Below, piece by piece: positions 53,440-62,030 of a stretch of 64,000 nucleotides of DNA. Location: the NCBI RefSeq assembly GCF_030699305.1, contig NZ_JAUYNB010000018.1, forward strand, positions 1-64,000. The letters run 5' to 3'. Below the pieces are notes generated by a model. That model saw nothing but the letters and a program-made list of their open reading frames with translations, did not search any database and was not told the origin of the DNA. Each line of letters starts with the position of its first letter. Positions within the stretch are counted from its first letter, which is position 1. The DNA comes from Novosphingobium sp. Lineage in GTDB: Bacteria > Pseudomonadota > Alphaproteobacteria > Sphingomonadales > Sphingomonadaceae. A program made the translations under genes and the position numbers.

Positions 53440-53639
53440 CGTCACCCTGAACTTGGTTGGCGCTTATCCCCTTCGCCACCGTAAAGTCTAAACCGTCATG
53501 CTGAACTTGTTTCAGCATCCATTTCTCGGCCCGCACTGTCCGTGCAGGAGGTGAGATGGACCCTGAAACAAGTTCAGGGTGACGCAGGTGCTGGGCCCGT
53601 ATGTAAACGGGATAAGCGCCAACCAAGTTCAGGGTGACG
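53440..53639. repeat. Composite repeat copy 3 enclosed by a 31-bp perfect inverted repeat
   Basis: Outer arms 53440-53470 and 53609-53639 are perfect 31-bp inverse copies (containing CCCTGAACTTGG and its complement). Inside are the two dyads seen elsewhere: ATGCTGAA-CTTGT-TTCAGCAT (53498-53518) and ACCCTGAA-ACAAG-TTCAGGGT (53560-53580). The whole can fold into one long hairpin in the transcript between uppS and cdsA. It looks like one repeat nested inside another. Confidence 0.85.
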
Positions 53640-53663
53640 GGAATTGCCGGGCTTGAGCCAAAC

Positions 53664-54350
53664 TCAACGGCCGCCATAGCGCCGCTCCCGGTTGGCGAAT
53701 TGCGCCAGCGCTTCTTGCAAGTGCGCAGGCTTGAAATCAGGCCACAACACGTCGGTAAACCACAGTTCGGCATAGGCCGCCTGCCACAGCAGGAAGTTCG
53801 ACAGCCGCACTTCGCCCGAGGTGCGGATCAGCAGGTCAAGCGGCGGCAGGCCCGCAGTATCGAGTTCCGCCTCAATGCTTTCGGGCGTGACCGCCCCCTT
53901 GGCCGCAGCCTGTGCGGCGGCGCGGGCGATTTCATCCTGCGCGCCGTAATTCAGCGCGATGACCAGCGTGGTGCCATCGTTGTGCGCGGTTTTCGCCAGC
54001 GCATCCTCGATCAGCGCGACCAGATCGGGGGCCAGCGCCTGATAATTGCCGATGATCCGCAGCCGCACGTTGTTGGCCACGAATTCGTCAAGATCGGCAA
54101 TGATATAGCGCCGCAGCAAGCCCATCAGCGCCGAGACTTCATCTTCCGGCCGCCGCCAGTTCTCGGTGCTGAAGGCGTAAAGCGTCAGTGCTTCCAGCCC
54201 CATTTCCCGCGCCGCGCGGACCAGTTCGCGCACGGCCTCGACGCCGCGCTGGTGGCCGACCACGCGCGGCAGGTGGCGCTGTTTCGCCCAGCGCCCGTTG
54301 CCATCCATGATGATCGCGACGTGACGCGCGAGCGGAGCGTCTGCGCTCAA
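53664..54350 (-). CDS. uppS: Isoprenyl transferase (undecaprenyl diphosphate synthase)
   Basis: The 228-aa cis-prenyltransferase makes the lipid carrier for peptidoglycan. The catalytic Asp is in [13 protein letters not shown] near residue 16. [15 protein letters not shown] and [19 protein letters not shown] are conserved, and the end [14 protein letters not shown] is typical. The only suitable start is TTG 54350 ([17 protein letters not shown]). Its ribosome site, AGGAGGGGG, is the 3' arm of the adjacent repeat hairpin, so translation may be affected by that fold. Confidence 0.94.
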   Translation of the reverse strand: MSADAPLARHVAIIMDGNGRWAKQRHLPRVVGHQRGVEAVRELVRAAREMGLEALTLYAFSTENWRRPEDEVSALMGLLRRYIIADLDEFVANNVRLRIIGNYQALAPDLVALIEDALAKTAHNDGTTLVIALNYGAQDEIARAAAQAAAKGAVTPESIEAELDTAGLPPLDLLIRTSGEVRLSNFLLWQAAYAELWFTDVLWPDFKPAHLQEALAQFANRERRYGGR

Positions 54351-54352
54351 AG

Positions 54353-54467
54353 CCCCCTCCTCTTCAGAGGAGGGGGTTGGGGGTGGTGATCACCGGGCGC
54401 AAGATCGCTACGCGAACAAGGCTGCGCCTTGCCACCACCCCTGCACCCCTCCTCTGAAGAGGAGGGG
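54353..54467. repeat. Nested GAGGAGGGG inverted-repeat element between frr and uppS
   Basis: CCCCCTCCTCT-TC-AGAGGAGGGGG (54353-54376) and CCCCTCCTCT-GA-AGAGGAGGGG (54446-54467) are two perfect dyads. Extended flanks GTTGGGGGTGGTG and CACCACCCCTGCA are also inverse copies, so the ends of the element mirror each other. It abuts the uppS start. Confidence 0.85.
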
Positions 54468-54489
54468 AAACTGTAGGCAGCACCGGGCC

Positions 54490-55047
54490 TCACTTGCCCA
54501 GGATTTCCTTTTCCTTGGCCGCAGCGGCTTCGTCGCACGCCTTGATCTGCTCGTCGGTGATCTTCTGGACGTCGGTTTCGGCGCGCTTGCGCTCGTCTTC
54601 CGAGATTTCCTTCTTGGCCTCGTCCGCCTTCAGCGCTTCCATCCCGTCGCGGCGCACGTTGCGGATCGCGATGCGGGCGTTTTCGGCATACTTGCTGGCC
54701 AGCTTGGCCAGTTCCTTGCGGCGTTCCTCGGTCAGATCGGGGATCGGCAGGCGAATGTTGTTGCCGTCGTTGATCGGGTTCAGCCCCAGCCCGGCCGAGC
54801 GGATCGCCTTTTCAACGGGCGTCACGTTCGACTTGTCCCAGACCTGCACCGACAGCAGGCGCGGTTCGGGCGCAGACACGGTGGCCACCTGGTTCAGCGG
54901 CATCTGCGCGCCGTATACGTCAACCGTGATCGGATCGAGCAGCGCGGTATTCGCGCGGCCGGTGCGAAGGCCCGAAAGATCGCCCTTCAGCGATTCCACC
55001 GCACCCTTCATGCGGCGTTCCAGATCGGCCTTGTCATACTTGGCCAT
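54490..55047 (-). CDS. frr: Ribosome recycling factor
   Basis: The 185-aa protein frees ribosomes after termination, with EF-G. It starts [20 protein letters not shown]; the hinge-region segments [17 protein letters not shown] and [16 protein letters not shown] are diagnostic. ATG 55047 lies 3 nt from the pyrH stop, the standard pyrH-frr order. Confidence 0.97.
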   Translation of the reverse strand: MAKYDKADLERRMKGAVESLKGDLSGLRTGRANTALLDPITVDVYGAQMPLNQVATVSAPEPRLLSVQVWDKSNVTPVEKAIRSAGLGLNPINDGNNIRLPIPDLTEERRKELAKLASKYAENARIAIRNVRRDGMEALKADEAKKEISEDERKRAETDVQKITDEQIKACDEAAAAKEKEILGK

Positions 55048-55050
55048 GGC

Positions 55051-55773
55051 TCAGTTTCCTTTTGTCACGATGGTCTGCGTCCCCTCGCCCCGCAGCACCT
55101 GGGCCAGATTGCCCTGCTCACGGATCGAGAAGACGACGATGGGAATGGAATTGTCACGGCACAGCGCCACGGCACTGGCATCCATGACTTTCAGGTTCTG
55201 CGCCAGAACCGTGTCGTAATCGACTGTATCATAACGGATTGCGTTCGGATTGGTCTTGGGATCGGAATCATAGACCCCGTCAACGCTGGTGCCCTTGAGC
55301 AGCGCGTCGCACTTCATTTCCGCCGCGCGCAGTGCTGCGCCGCTGTCGGTCGTGAAGTACGGTGCGCCCACGCCCGCGGCAAAGATCACCACGCGGCCCT
55401 TTTCCAGATGCCGTTCGGCGCGGCGGCGGATCACCGGCTCGCAGACCTTGTCCATCTCGATCGCGGATTGCACACGGGTCGGCACGCCCAGCTGTTCCAG
55501 CGCGTTCTGCATCGCCAGTGCATTCATCACCGTGGCGAGCATGCCCATGTAGTCCGCCTGCGCCCGGTCCATCCCCTTGGCCGCACCGGCCATCCCGCGA
55601 AAGATGTTGCCGCCGCCGATCACCAGGCAGATTTCAAGGCCCGTTTCCTTCGCCGTCTTCACTTCCTGCGCCAGTTCGGCGACGAATTCGGGGTCGATCC
55701 CGAACTGCTGGCTGCCCATCAGGACTTCGCCGGACAGCTTGAGCAGGACGCGCTTGAAAGGAGGCAGGCTCAT
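55051..55773 (-). CDS. pyrH: Uridylate kinase
   Basis: The 240-aa hexameric UMP kinase starts at [29 protein letters not shown] is the phosphate loop, and the C-terminal segments [19 protein letters not shown] and [19 protein letters not shown] are conserved. The start at ATG 55773 fits the family; the frame is open to 55908 but no homologous extension is seen. It follows tsf after 163 nt that include a terminator-like hairpin. Confidence 0.96.
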   Translation of the reverse strand: MSLPPFKRVLLKLSGEVLMGSQQFGIDPEFVAELAQEVKTAKETGLEICLVIGGGNIFRGMAGAAKGMDRAQADYMGMLATVMNALAMQNALEQLGVPTRVQSAIEMDKVCEPVIRRRAERHLEKGRVVIFAAGVGAPYFTTDSGAALRAAEMKCDALLKGTSVDGVYDSDPKTNPNAIRYDTVDYDTVLAQNLKVMDASAVALCRDNSIPIVVFSIREQGNLAQVLRGEGTQTIVTKGN

Positions 55774-55857
55774 GGGGTCTGTGATCGCTCTCGCAAAGGT
55801 TTGTGGGGCCTTATACCGATGGTCCGACAATGCCAAGAACCGCACCGGAAATTGATG

Positions 55858-55893
55858 AGAAAAGGGCGCGAAGCTCTCGCCCCGCGCCCCTTT
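55858..55893 (-). terminator. Terminator-like hairpin between tsf and pyrH
   Basis: On the minus strand GGGCGCG pairs with CGCGCCC (plus coordinates 55864-55870 and 55883-55889) and is followed by TTTTCTC. It would end or attenuate rpsB-tsf transcripts before pyrH. The other strand also shows a TTTT run. Confidence 0.6.
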
Positions 55894-55936
55894 TCCCAAA
55901 ACCCTCACCCCTCCATTCCGGAGAGGAGCAGGCTCA

Positions 55937-56863
55937 TCAGTTCAGACCGGCAGCCGCCGCGACTTCCGCCGCGAAATCGGTTTCGGCCTTTTCGATGCCT
56001 TCGCCCAGCTGGAAGCGGACGTAGTCCTTCAGGACGATCTTGGTGCCGGCAGCCTTGCCAGCGGCTTCGACGACCTGAGCGACCGGGGTCTTGTTGTCCA
56101 TCACGAACACCTGGCTGAGCAGGGCGTTTTCCTTGGCATACTTGGCCACGGCGCCATCAACCATCTTGGCCTGCACTTCGGCGGGCTTGCCGCTTTCGGC
56201 AGCCTTTTCAGCCGCGATCTTGCGTTCGCGGGCGATCAGGTCGGCGTCGAGATCATCAGCGGTCAGCGCCAGCGGGAAGGCAGCGGCGATGTGCATCGCG
56301 ATCTGCTTGCCCAGCGGTTCCAGCACGTCGGCGCCGGCTTCGGATTCCAGCGCAACCAGCACGCCGATCTTGCCGAGGTTCGGCGCGGCGGCGTTGTGCA
56401 TGTACGGCACGACCAGACCGCCGCTTACGGCAACCGTCTTCATGCGGCGGACCTGCTGGTTTTCACCGATCGTCGCGACGTTGCTGGTCAGCGTGTCAGC
56501 CACGGTGCCGCCGCCCGGATAAGCCGCAGCCTTCAGCGCTTCGACGTCGTCCGAAGCCGCGCCCAGCGCCACTGCGGTGGTCTTGCGCACGAAATCCTGG
56601 AACTGTTCGTTCTTGGCCACGAAGTCCGTTTCCGAGTTCACTTCAACGGCAACGCCCTTGGTCCCGGTCACGGCCACGCCAACCAGCCCTTCGGCGGCGG
56701 TGCGGCTGGACTTCTTGGCAACAGCGGCCAGACCCTTGGCGCGCAGCGCGTCAACGGCGGCCTCCATGTCGCCGCCGGTTTCGTCCAGGGCCTTCTTGCA
56801 GTCCATCATGCCCGCGCCGGTGCGCTCGCGCAGGTTCTTCACGTCAGTGGCGGTGTAAGCCAT
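55937..56863 (-). CDS. tsf: Translation elongation factor Ts
   Basis: The 308-aa nucleotide-exchange factor for EF-Tu starts [20 protein letters not shown], followed by [20 protein letters not shown] and the core [12 protein letters not shown], all diagnostic. It follows rpsB across a 100-nt gap with a strong hairpin. Confidence 0.97.
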   Translation of the reverse strand: MAYTATDVKNLRERTGAGMMDCKKALDETGGDMEAAVDALRAKGLAAVAKKSSRTAAEGLVGVAVTGTKGVAVEVNSETDFVAKNEQFQDFVRKTTAVALGAASDDVEALKAAAYPGGGTVADTLTSNVATIGENQQVRRMKTVAVSGGLVVPYMHNAAAPNLGKIGVLVALESEAGADVLEPLGKQIAMHIAAAFPLALTADDLDADLIARERKIAAEKAAESGKPAEVQAKMVDGAVAKYAKENALLSQVFVMDNKTPVAQVVEAAGKAAGTKIVLKDYVRFQLGEGIEKAETDFAAEVAAAAGLN

Positions 56864-56894
56864 TGCGATGATCCTTCTTTGTCTAATGGTGTTA

Positions 56895-56920
56895 CGCGCC
56901 GGGCCATTGGACCCGGCGCG
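56895..56920 (-). other. Strong hairpin between rpsB and tsf
   Basis: CGCGCCGGG (56895-56903) and CCCGGCGCG (56912-56920) form a perfect 9-bp GC stem with an 8-nt loop. No T-run follows, so it is more likely an RNA stabiliser or partial attenuator than a full terminator. Confidence 0.6.
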
Positions 56921-56963
56921 CTACCGATTTGTGACGGCCGGCCGTCCGGCCAGCCGAAAAGGC

Positions 56964-57794
56964 TTATTCGGCCGCTGCTTCAACCGCAGCAGTTTCATCC
57001 GCAGCGGATTCAACCGCAGCGACTTCAACCGCCGGGGCTTCAAGCACGACGGCTTCTTCGGCCACCGGTTCAGCCATCGCGCCGATGTCGGCACCCGAAT
57101 TGACCACGGCTTCACGGCCACCCTTCTGGGCAGCGGTGGCAACCGCTTCGCAATACAGGCGGATGGCGCGGCTGGCGTCATCGTTGGCGGGAATCGGGAA
57201 CGTGATGCCATCGGGCGAGACGTTCGAATCGAGGATCGCCACGACCGGAATACCCAGCACGTTGGCTTCCTTGATCGCCAGTTCTTCCTTGTTGGCGTCA
57301 ATCACGAACATCACGTCCGGAATGCCGCCCATGTCGCGGATGCCGCCCAGCGAAAGTTCGAACTTGTCGCGTTCGCGGGTCAGCTGAAGGACTTCCTTCT
57401 TGGTCAGACCGGCGGTGTCACCAGCGAGCTGTTCTTCCAGCGCCTTGAAGCGCTTGATCGAGCCGGAAATGGTCTTCCAGTTGGTGAGCATGCCGCCCAG
57501 CCAGCGGTGGTTGACATAGTGCTGACCGCAAGCGCGCGCGGCGTCGGCGATCGGGTCCTGCGCCTGGCGCTTGGTGCCGACGAACAGCACTTTGCCGCCG
57601 CGCTGCACGGTGGCCGACACGAAATCGAGCGCACGGGCGAACAGCGGCACGGTTTGCGACAGGTCAAGGATGTGGATGCCGTTGCGGGCGCCGAAGATAT
57701 ACGGCTTCATCCGCGGGTTCCAGCGGTGGGTCTGGTGGCCGAAGTGGGCCCCGGCTTCTACGAGCTGATTCATCGTGACGACAGGTGCCGCCAT
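56964..57794 (-). CDS. rpsB: 30S ribosomal protein S2
   Basis: The 276-aa protein starts [20 protein letters not shown], followed by the conserved [18 protein letters not shown] and [13 protein letters not shown]. The C-terminal tail of about 40 residues is Ala/Glu-rich, an extension relative to E. coli S2 (241 aa). The start at 57794 is supported by GGAAAGGAATTACCT. It heads the translation and envelope cluster on the minus strand. Confidence 0.97.
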   Translation of the reverse strand: MAAPVVTMNQLVEAGAHFGHQTHRWNPRMKPYIFGARNGIHILDLSQTVPLFARALDFVSATVQRGGKVLFVGTKRQAQDPIADAARACGQHYVNHRWLGGMLTNWKTISGSIKRFKALEEQLAGDTAGLTKKEVLQLTRERDKFELSLGGIRDMGGIPDVMFVIDANKEELAIKEANVLGIPVVAILDSNVSPDGITFPIPANDDASRAIRLYCEAVATAAQKGGREAVVNSGADIGAMAEPVAEEAVVLEAPAVEVAAVESAADETAAVEAAAE

Positions 57795-58017
57795 AGGTAA
57801 TTCCTTTCCGGTTTGAACCTCTGGAAAGCGGGAACCGTGCGGCATGCCCGCTGCGGAACCGGTTTGGGTGCTTCCCATGTGGATTTGCCTGCGCTGCGGA
57901 CCCGCACGATGCGAATCCGGTGTCAGACCGGGCCGCCCCTAACCCATGATTTCCGGGAAATCCAGCCTTTAACGCCGCGCCAGCCCGGCGAAATCGCACT
58001 GCCCGTTAAAAAACCGC

Positions 58018-58044
58018 TTGACGGGAACGGAACAAAAGGGGAAC
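58018..58044 (+). promoter_or_regulatory. Candidate SOS (LexA) box with a -35 element
   Basis: GAACAAAAGGGGAAC (58030-58044) is an exact match to the alphaproteobacterial LexA box GAAC-N7-GAAC. A TTGACG -35 box lies at 58018-58023, so the LexA box would cover the spacer and -10 area. A fixed 8-base match is expected by chance about twice in 64 kb counting both strands, but falls in an intergenic promoter here. Confidence 0.45.
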
Positions 58045-58092
58045 GTCTAGGCATCGAGTGAGCGACTGGAACAAACTAAGCACAAAGTGAAG

Positions 58093-58123
58093 TTATCCAC
58101 AAGCCCTCCACAGCCTGTTCACA
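58093..58123 (+). promoter_or_regulatory. Candidate DnaA-box cluster
   Basis: TTATCCACA (58093-58101) is the perfect DnaA box. Two weaker relatives follow, CCCTCCACA (58104-58112) and CTGTTCACA (58115-58123). The three ACA ends are spaced exactly 11 bp apart, one helical turn, so proteins would line up on one face. Confidence 0.45.
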
Positions 58124-58158
58124 GGTGCGAAAGCACCGAAACCAAGGATGCCAGCGTG

Positions 58159-58410
58159 ATGACCGGACTGCTGATGATCGTTCTGTTCACCGCCACTCTG
58201 CTCGTGGTGGCCGGGGCCATGCGCGCCACCTGGCGCGATCACGGGCAGCATGCGCTGGCCATCCACGCGCAGCGCGGTGACGCCGCCGTGCCGCATGAAG
58301 TGCGCTGGACGATCCGCGCGGTGGGCACGCCCAGCCGGATCAATGTGCTGGACTTCCCCGTCAGGCAGCCGGCGCGGTCGGTTCCGCAGCCGCAGCCCGC
58401 CGCCGCTTGA
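58159..58410 (+). CDS. Small membrane protein (83 aa) of unknown function
   Basis: I do not recognise this protein. It starts with a membrane helix at the very N-terminus (MTGLLMIVLFTATLLVVAGA), followed by a basic soluble part (MRATWRDHGQHALAIHAQRG) and a Pro/Gln/Ala-rich tail. ATG 58159 is chosen; an upstream GTG at 58087 would place a hydrophilic leader before the helix. Its last 50 bp overlap the opposing pssA. The region upstream carries LexA-type and DnaA-type sites. Small single-helix proteins controlled by SOS act as division inhibitors in some bacteria (SidA in Caulobacter), but any such role here is inference. Confidence 0.6.
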   Translation: MTGLLMIVLFTATLLVVAGAMRATWRDHGQHALAIHAQRGDAAVPHEVRWTIRAVGTPSRINVLDFPVRQPARSVPQPQPAAA

Positions 58411-59155
58411 CCCGCCCGTACTGGATCATCGCGACCGGCAGAAAAGCCAGATAGACCGCGCAGATCGCAACCAGCGTCCACCACGGTTCGGTCAGCAAGG
58501 CGGCACCGACCAGGCCGAACAGCGCGATGACTTCCAACCGGAAGCTCTTGCGCGGGCGCAGCCGCCCCCAGCTGAACGTCGCCACGTTGGAAATCATCAG
58601 GAACCCCATCGCGATCAGCCAGCCGCTGACCAGCAGCGGGGTGCGGAACAGTTCTTCGCCGGTCACGAACCACAGATACATCGGCAGGAACACCAGCCCC
58701 GCCCCGACCGGCGCAGGCACCCCGGTCAGGTATCCGGCGGCCTTGCGCGGTTCATCCGCCATATCGATCCGGGCATTGAACCGCGCCAGCCGCAGCGCGC
58801 AGGCGATGGCATAGGCCAGCGCCGCGAACCAGCCGAGCCGGGGCAGATCCTGTAGCGACCACAGGAACAGGATCAGCGCAGGCGCGACCCCGAACGAGAC
58901 GTTGTCGGCCAGACTGTCCAGTTCCGCCCCGAACCGCGACTGCGCCTTCAGCAGGCGAGCAATCCGCCCGTCGATCCCGTCGAGGATCCCGGCGACGACC
59001 ACCGCCAGCACCGCCATCCGGAAATCGCCCATGATCGCAAACCGGATGCCGGTCAGCCCCATGCACAGCGCCGCCGCCGTAATCGCATTGGGCACCATCG
59101 CCCGCAGCGTCAGCCCGCCCGGCAGCAGTCCGCGTTCGGGCGGCCCACCGGTCAC
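58361..59155 (-). CDS. pssA: CDP-diacylglycerol-serine O-phosphatidyltransferase
   Basis: The 264-aa polytopic enzyme makes phosphatidylserine from CDP-diacylglycerol and serine. The CDP-alcohol phosphotransferase signature is complete: [18 protein letters not shown], then ELDSLAD (about residues 58-82). Its GTG start at 59155 overlaps the psd stop (GTGA), so the two enzymes of phosphatidylethanolamine synthesis are translationally coupled. It belongs to the type II (membrane) PssA class. Confidence 0.95.
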   Translation of the reverse strand: MTGGPPERGLLPGGLTLRAMVPNAITAAALCMGLTGIRFAIMGDFRMAVLAVVVAGILDGIDGRIARLLKAQSRFGAELDSLADNVSFGVAPALILFLWSLQDLPRLGWFAALAYAIACALRLARFNARIDMADEPRKAAGYLTGVPAPVGAGLVFLPMYLWFVTGEELFRTPLLVSGWLIAMGFLMISNVATFSWGRLRPRKSFRLEVIALFGLVGAALLTEPWWTLVAICAVYLAFLPVAMIQYGRVKRRRAAAAEPTAPAA

Positions 59156-59901
59156 TGGCTGATCCCCTCGATCAACGGTTGCTGCCCCAGTTCCGCCAGA
59201 ATCGTTTCACCAGCGACGATCTTTTGCCCCATCAGCACTCTCGGTTCGGTCCCGGCGGGCAGATAGACATCCACCCGGCTGCCGAACCGGATCAGGCCGA
59301 CGCGCTGACCGGCGGCCAGCAGATCGCCCGGCTTGACGAACGGCACGATCCGGCGCGCCACCAGCCCGGCGATCTGGGTGAAACCGATCTTCAAGCCATC
59401 GCCGCGTTCGATCAGGATGTGCTGGCGCTCATTCTCTTCGCTGGCCTTGTCGAGATCGGCATTCAGGAACTTGCCCGGAATATAGACCACCCGGCGCACC
59501 GTGCCGCCAATCGGCGCGCGATTGATGTGGACATCGAACACCGACATGAAAATCGAAATCCGCGTGACCGGGCCAGCCGTCAGGCCGACCGCGCCGCTGC
59601 CATCATCGAACACCAGTTCGCGCGGCGGCTCAACCTGCTGGATCAGTGTCACCAGACCATCGGCAGGCGCGACGATGAATTGGTCGCCCTGCGGGGTCAC
59701 GCGCTTCGGATCACGGAAGAACGCCAGGATGCACAGCACCAGACCGGCGAGCGGCCAGGCCAGCGTTTCCATCGCAAACGTCGCAGCCAGCCCACTGAGG
59801 ATCGCGGCGATCGCAGCGAACTTGTGGCTTTCAGGATGAAACGCGGGCCAGTTCCAGCTCGCCTCGCCGCGGCCCCGATTGTCGAGCACTTCGTTTGCCA
59901 T
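59152..59901 (-). CDS. psd: Phosphatidylserine decarboxylase
   Basis: The 249-aa pyruvoyl-dependent enzyme makes phosphatidylethanolamine. The self-cleavage site is in [13 protein letters not shown] near residue 200, where the Ser becomes the pyruvoyl group. [13 protein letters not shown] and [18 protein letters not shown] are conserved. Two hydrophobic segments occur near the N-terminus (about residues 30-65). It is the short alphaproteobacterial type. ATG 59901 shares one base with the ketosynthase stop (TAATG). Confidence 0.95.
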   Translation of the reverse strand: MANEVLDNRGRGEASWNWPAFHPESHKFAAIAAILSGLAATFAMETLAWPLAGLVLCILAFFRDPKRVTPQGDQFIVAPADGLVTLIQQVEPPRELVFDDGSGAVGLTAGPVTRISIFMSVFDVHINRAPIGGTVRRVVYIPGKFLNADLDKASEENERQHILIERGDGLKIGFTQIAGLVARRIVPFVKPGDLLAAGQRVGLIRFGSRVDVYLPAGTEPRVLMGQKIVAGETILAELGQQPLIEGISQ

Positions 59902-61028
59902 TACGCCACCTTCCGCACGAATACGGTGCCAGCGGAATAGCCCGCACCGAACGAGCAGATTACGCCCGTGTCACCAACGCCAAGGTCAGTGTTGTAGAGA
60001 TGAAAGGCAATGATCGACCCGGCGGACGATGTATTGCCGTAAGTATCCAGCACCGTCGGACTTTCATCCTCGCTGGCCTCATGCCCCAGCACGCGCTGGG
60101 AAATCAGGCGGTTCATGCCCTGGTTGGCCTGATGCAGCCACAACCGCCGCAAGGCCGCCGGGTCCAGCCTCAGATCGCCCGCGTGGTCCGCGATCATGGC
60201 CGCAACCATCGGCACCACTTCCTTGAACACCTTGCGCCCTTCCTGAATGAACAGCTTGTCCGGCGCACCGATGGTTTCGGGCGTCGCGCAGTTCAGGAAG
60301 CCGAAATTGTTGCGGATATTGTTGGAAAACACCGTCTTCAGCCGCGTGCCGACGATTTCCCAGTGCGGGGTCGGGGCGATGTCCTTTGCCTCGACCAGCA
60401 CTGCGGTCGCCACGTCGCCAAAGATGAAGTGGCTGTCGCGGTTGCGCATGTTGTTGTGGCCGGTGCAGATTTCCGGACTGACCACCAGCACCGAACGCGC
60501 ATTGCCCGCCCGGATGAAATCCGCCGCGGTCTGGATGCCGAACGTGGCCGAGGAACACGCAACGTTCATGTCAAACGCGAACCCCTCGATCCCCAGCGCC
60601 TGCTGGATTTCAATCGCCATCGCCGGATAGGGACGCTGCATGTTCGACGCAGCACACAGCACCGCATCGACGTCCTTGGCCTCGCGCCCGGCGGCAGCCA
60701 GCGCGGCCTGCGCCGCTTTGACGCCCATTTCGGCCATCACCGACAGTTCCTCGTTCGGCCGTTCGGCCCAGCGCGGAACCATGATGTCGGGATCGAGCAG
60801 CGATTCCTTGCTCATCACGAAGCGCGACCTGATCCCGCTCGCCTTCTCGATGAACTCGACCGAACTGGGCGCGAGTTCGGCCACGGTTCCGGCGGCAATC
60901 TCGCCCGCATGCGCCGCGTTGAACCGGGCGACATACGCGTTGAAACTTTCCACCAGCTCCTCGTTCGAGATCGAGTCCGGGGGTGTGAACAGGCCGGTGG
61001 CCGAAATGACAGGTGTGATTTCGCTCAT
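59901..61028 (-). CDS. Beta-ketoacyl-ACP synthase III-like protein
   Basis: The 375-aa thiolase-fold condensing enzyme has the KAS III catalytic triad: Cys in [12 protein letters not shown], His in [10 protein letters not shown], and Asn in [10 protein letters not shown]. It is longer than FabH (about 320 aa) because of extra residues near the N-terminus ([15 protein letters not shown]...). It begins [17 protein letters not shown]. It is the first gene of the operon with psd and pssA, with a one-base overlap. It may start a special acyl chain, or act as the housekeeping FabH if no other exists. Its substrate is unknown. Confidence 0.88.
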   Translation of the reverse strand: MSEITPVISATGLFTPPDSISNEELVESFNAYVARFNAAHAGEIAAGTVAELAPSSVEFIEKASGIRSRFVMSKESLLDPDIMVPRWAERPNEELSVMAEMGVKAAQAALAAAGREAKDVDAVLCAASNMQRPYPAMAIEIQQALGIEGFAFDMNVACSSATFGIQTAADFIRAGNARSVLVVSPEICTGHNNMRNRDSHFIFGDVATAVLVEAKDIAPTPHWEIVGTRLKTVFSNNIRNNFGFLNCATPETIGAPDKLFIQEGRKVFKEVVPMVAAMIADHAGDLRLDPAALRRLWLHQANQGMNRLISQRVLGHEASEDESPTVLDTYGNTSSAGSIIAFHLYNTDLGVGDTGVICSFGAGYSAGTVFVRKVA

Positions 61029-61108
61029 CGTCGCCGTCTAATGCCCAGCGCCGCGCCCGACAAGTCTGGAAGGAATTTGGCGCTCTGCCAGCGGACATAC
61101 CGGCCGGG

Positions 61109-61132
61109 ATGCCGGAAGAAATGCCGGAAGAA
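61109..61132. repeat. Tandem 12-nt repeat
   Basis: ATGCCGGAAGAA occurs twice head to tail (61109-61120 and 61121-61132), just before the base composition becomes more AT-rich. Confidence 0.7.
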
Positions 61133-61399
61133 TTGGTGGTGGCAGGGCTTGTATCGAACTAACAACGTATCTAGTTGAAAACTGATGCTATTCATGTCGC
61201 GCAGTCAATCACCCCCACATTATCCCCCACATTTTTGACTACGCCCGAAGGCTGATTGGTCAAAACACTGCGTAAAAAATGCGATGCTGCGCCAAGCTGT
61301 GCGCGCAACCAACAGTGACAAACCATGGCATCTGACGCCCAGCCTGTCACTACTGTTGCACGCTTCAAGTCAGCTTTGGCCATGCAGGCTGGGATGATC
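61133..61399. other. AT-richer non-coding stretch, possible end of an integrated element
   Basis: No convincing gene lies between the ketosynthase start and the AlpA-like gene. The stretch is AT-richer than its surroundings. It contains CCCCCACATT twice (61212-61221 and 61224-61233), direct repeats 12 nt apart of the kind that serve as integrase or excisionase arm sites. The piece CTAACAACGTATCTAGTTG (61160-61178) is a candidate core site. No integrase is left here. Confidence 0.4.
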
Positions 61400-61603
61400 T
61401 TACGTCTCCCCATCGTTACGATAGGCGACCGGATCATCGATCCAGCGGTTCACGGCGGACTCCCGCCAGCCCGCGCCATGGACGCTGATCTTCACCTGTT
61501 GAGGGAACGTCCCCCCGGCGATCTTGCGATACATGGTGGAACGGGAAAGCCCAGTGCGGGCGAGGACGGTTTTCAGGCGGATGATCTTTTCTTGATTGGT
61601 CAT
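61400..61603 (-). CDS. AlpA family phage/island-type transcriptional regulator
   Basis: The 67-aa protein is a small MerR-like winged helix: MTNQEKIIRLKTVLARTGLS, RSTMYRKIAGGTFPQQVKI, and WRESAVNRWIDDPVAYRND. This is the standard AlpA/excisionase pattern, in which the Trp-Arg segment forms the wing. Such genes control integrase expression or excision of islands and prophages. The start is ATG 61603, or 61618 for 5 more residues; GGGAGG lies upstream but far from both. No integrase or other phage gene is adjacent. Confidence 0.85.
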   Translation of the reverse strand: MTNQEKIIRLKTVLARTGLSRSTMYRKIAGGTFPQQVKISVHGAGWRESAVNRWIDDPVAYRNDGET

Positions 61604-62030
61604 GGCATTCACATCCATTCGTTGGCGACTATTGAACCTCCCTGGAATTGAGGATTGGTTGGCGAAGGCGAACGCGCAAGAACATTTGCGGTACATCGCA
61701 GTGTCGCGCGCAATCGGCCTTTGCCGAAAAGGCCAGCCATGAGAAGGATTTGGATGGTTAGAGACGGTAGCGGACGGAAGCGCCTGCGGACCGGCGGTGG
61801 GAAAATTTATCCGCGCCAACCTGCGAAATGCGGTGCTGTGCCGGAATACCCAGCCTTAGGCGCGCAAGTATGCGGCGTGGCTGGCGGATATTGCGTGCGA
61901 ATCGCGCAGGTGATCGAAGCAAGCAGCGTCGCCGCGCTTTACGCCTTCTTTATGCCTCCAACATTCAATCCACATGGAACCTTAACGCCCGTCCGCAGCA
62001 CTGCTTGGCCTTCGTATCGGAGGCGCATAC
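61604..62030. other. Gap between the AlpA-like gene and kup2 without a clear gene
   Basis: Open frames here have no recognisable protein features. One short stretch on the plus strand (about 61859-61915) reads ARKYAAWLADIACESRR in one phase between stops, which may be a remnant of a broken gene. The last 20 bp hold the ribosome site of kup2 (GGAGG). Confidence 0.4.

Larger units (their letters stand above)
57795..58158. other. Divergent control region between rpsB and the small membrane protein gene
   Basis: This 364-bp stretch holds the rpsB leader and promoter (minus strand) and the control region of the small gene (plus strand). Apart from the LexA-type box and the DnaA-type boxes listed separately, I see no clear -10 element for rpsB. 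The first 150 bp upstream of rpsB contain no frame with coding character. Confidence 0.6.

Noticed and set aside
58030..58123. A replication origin
   Set aside because: Only one perfect DnaA box is present, there is no AT-rich unwinding region, and no origin-linked genes are nearby; a promoter role is more likely.
61130..61165. A tRNA or tmRNA 3' end (minus strand GTTCGATACAAGCCC and a CCA)
   Set aside because: The flanking bases do not pair into a T stem or acceptor stem, so it is at most an attachment-site relic.
61192..61437. An 81-codon minus-strand frame downstream of the AlpA-like gene
   Set aside because: It overlaps AlpA and runs through the direct repeats, with no recognisable protein pattern or ribosome site.
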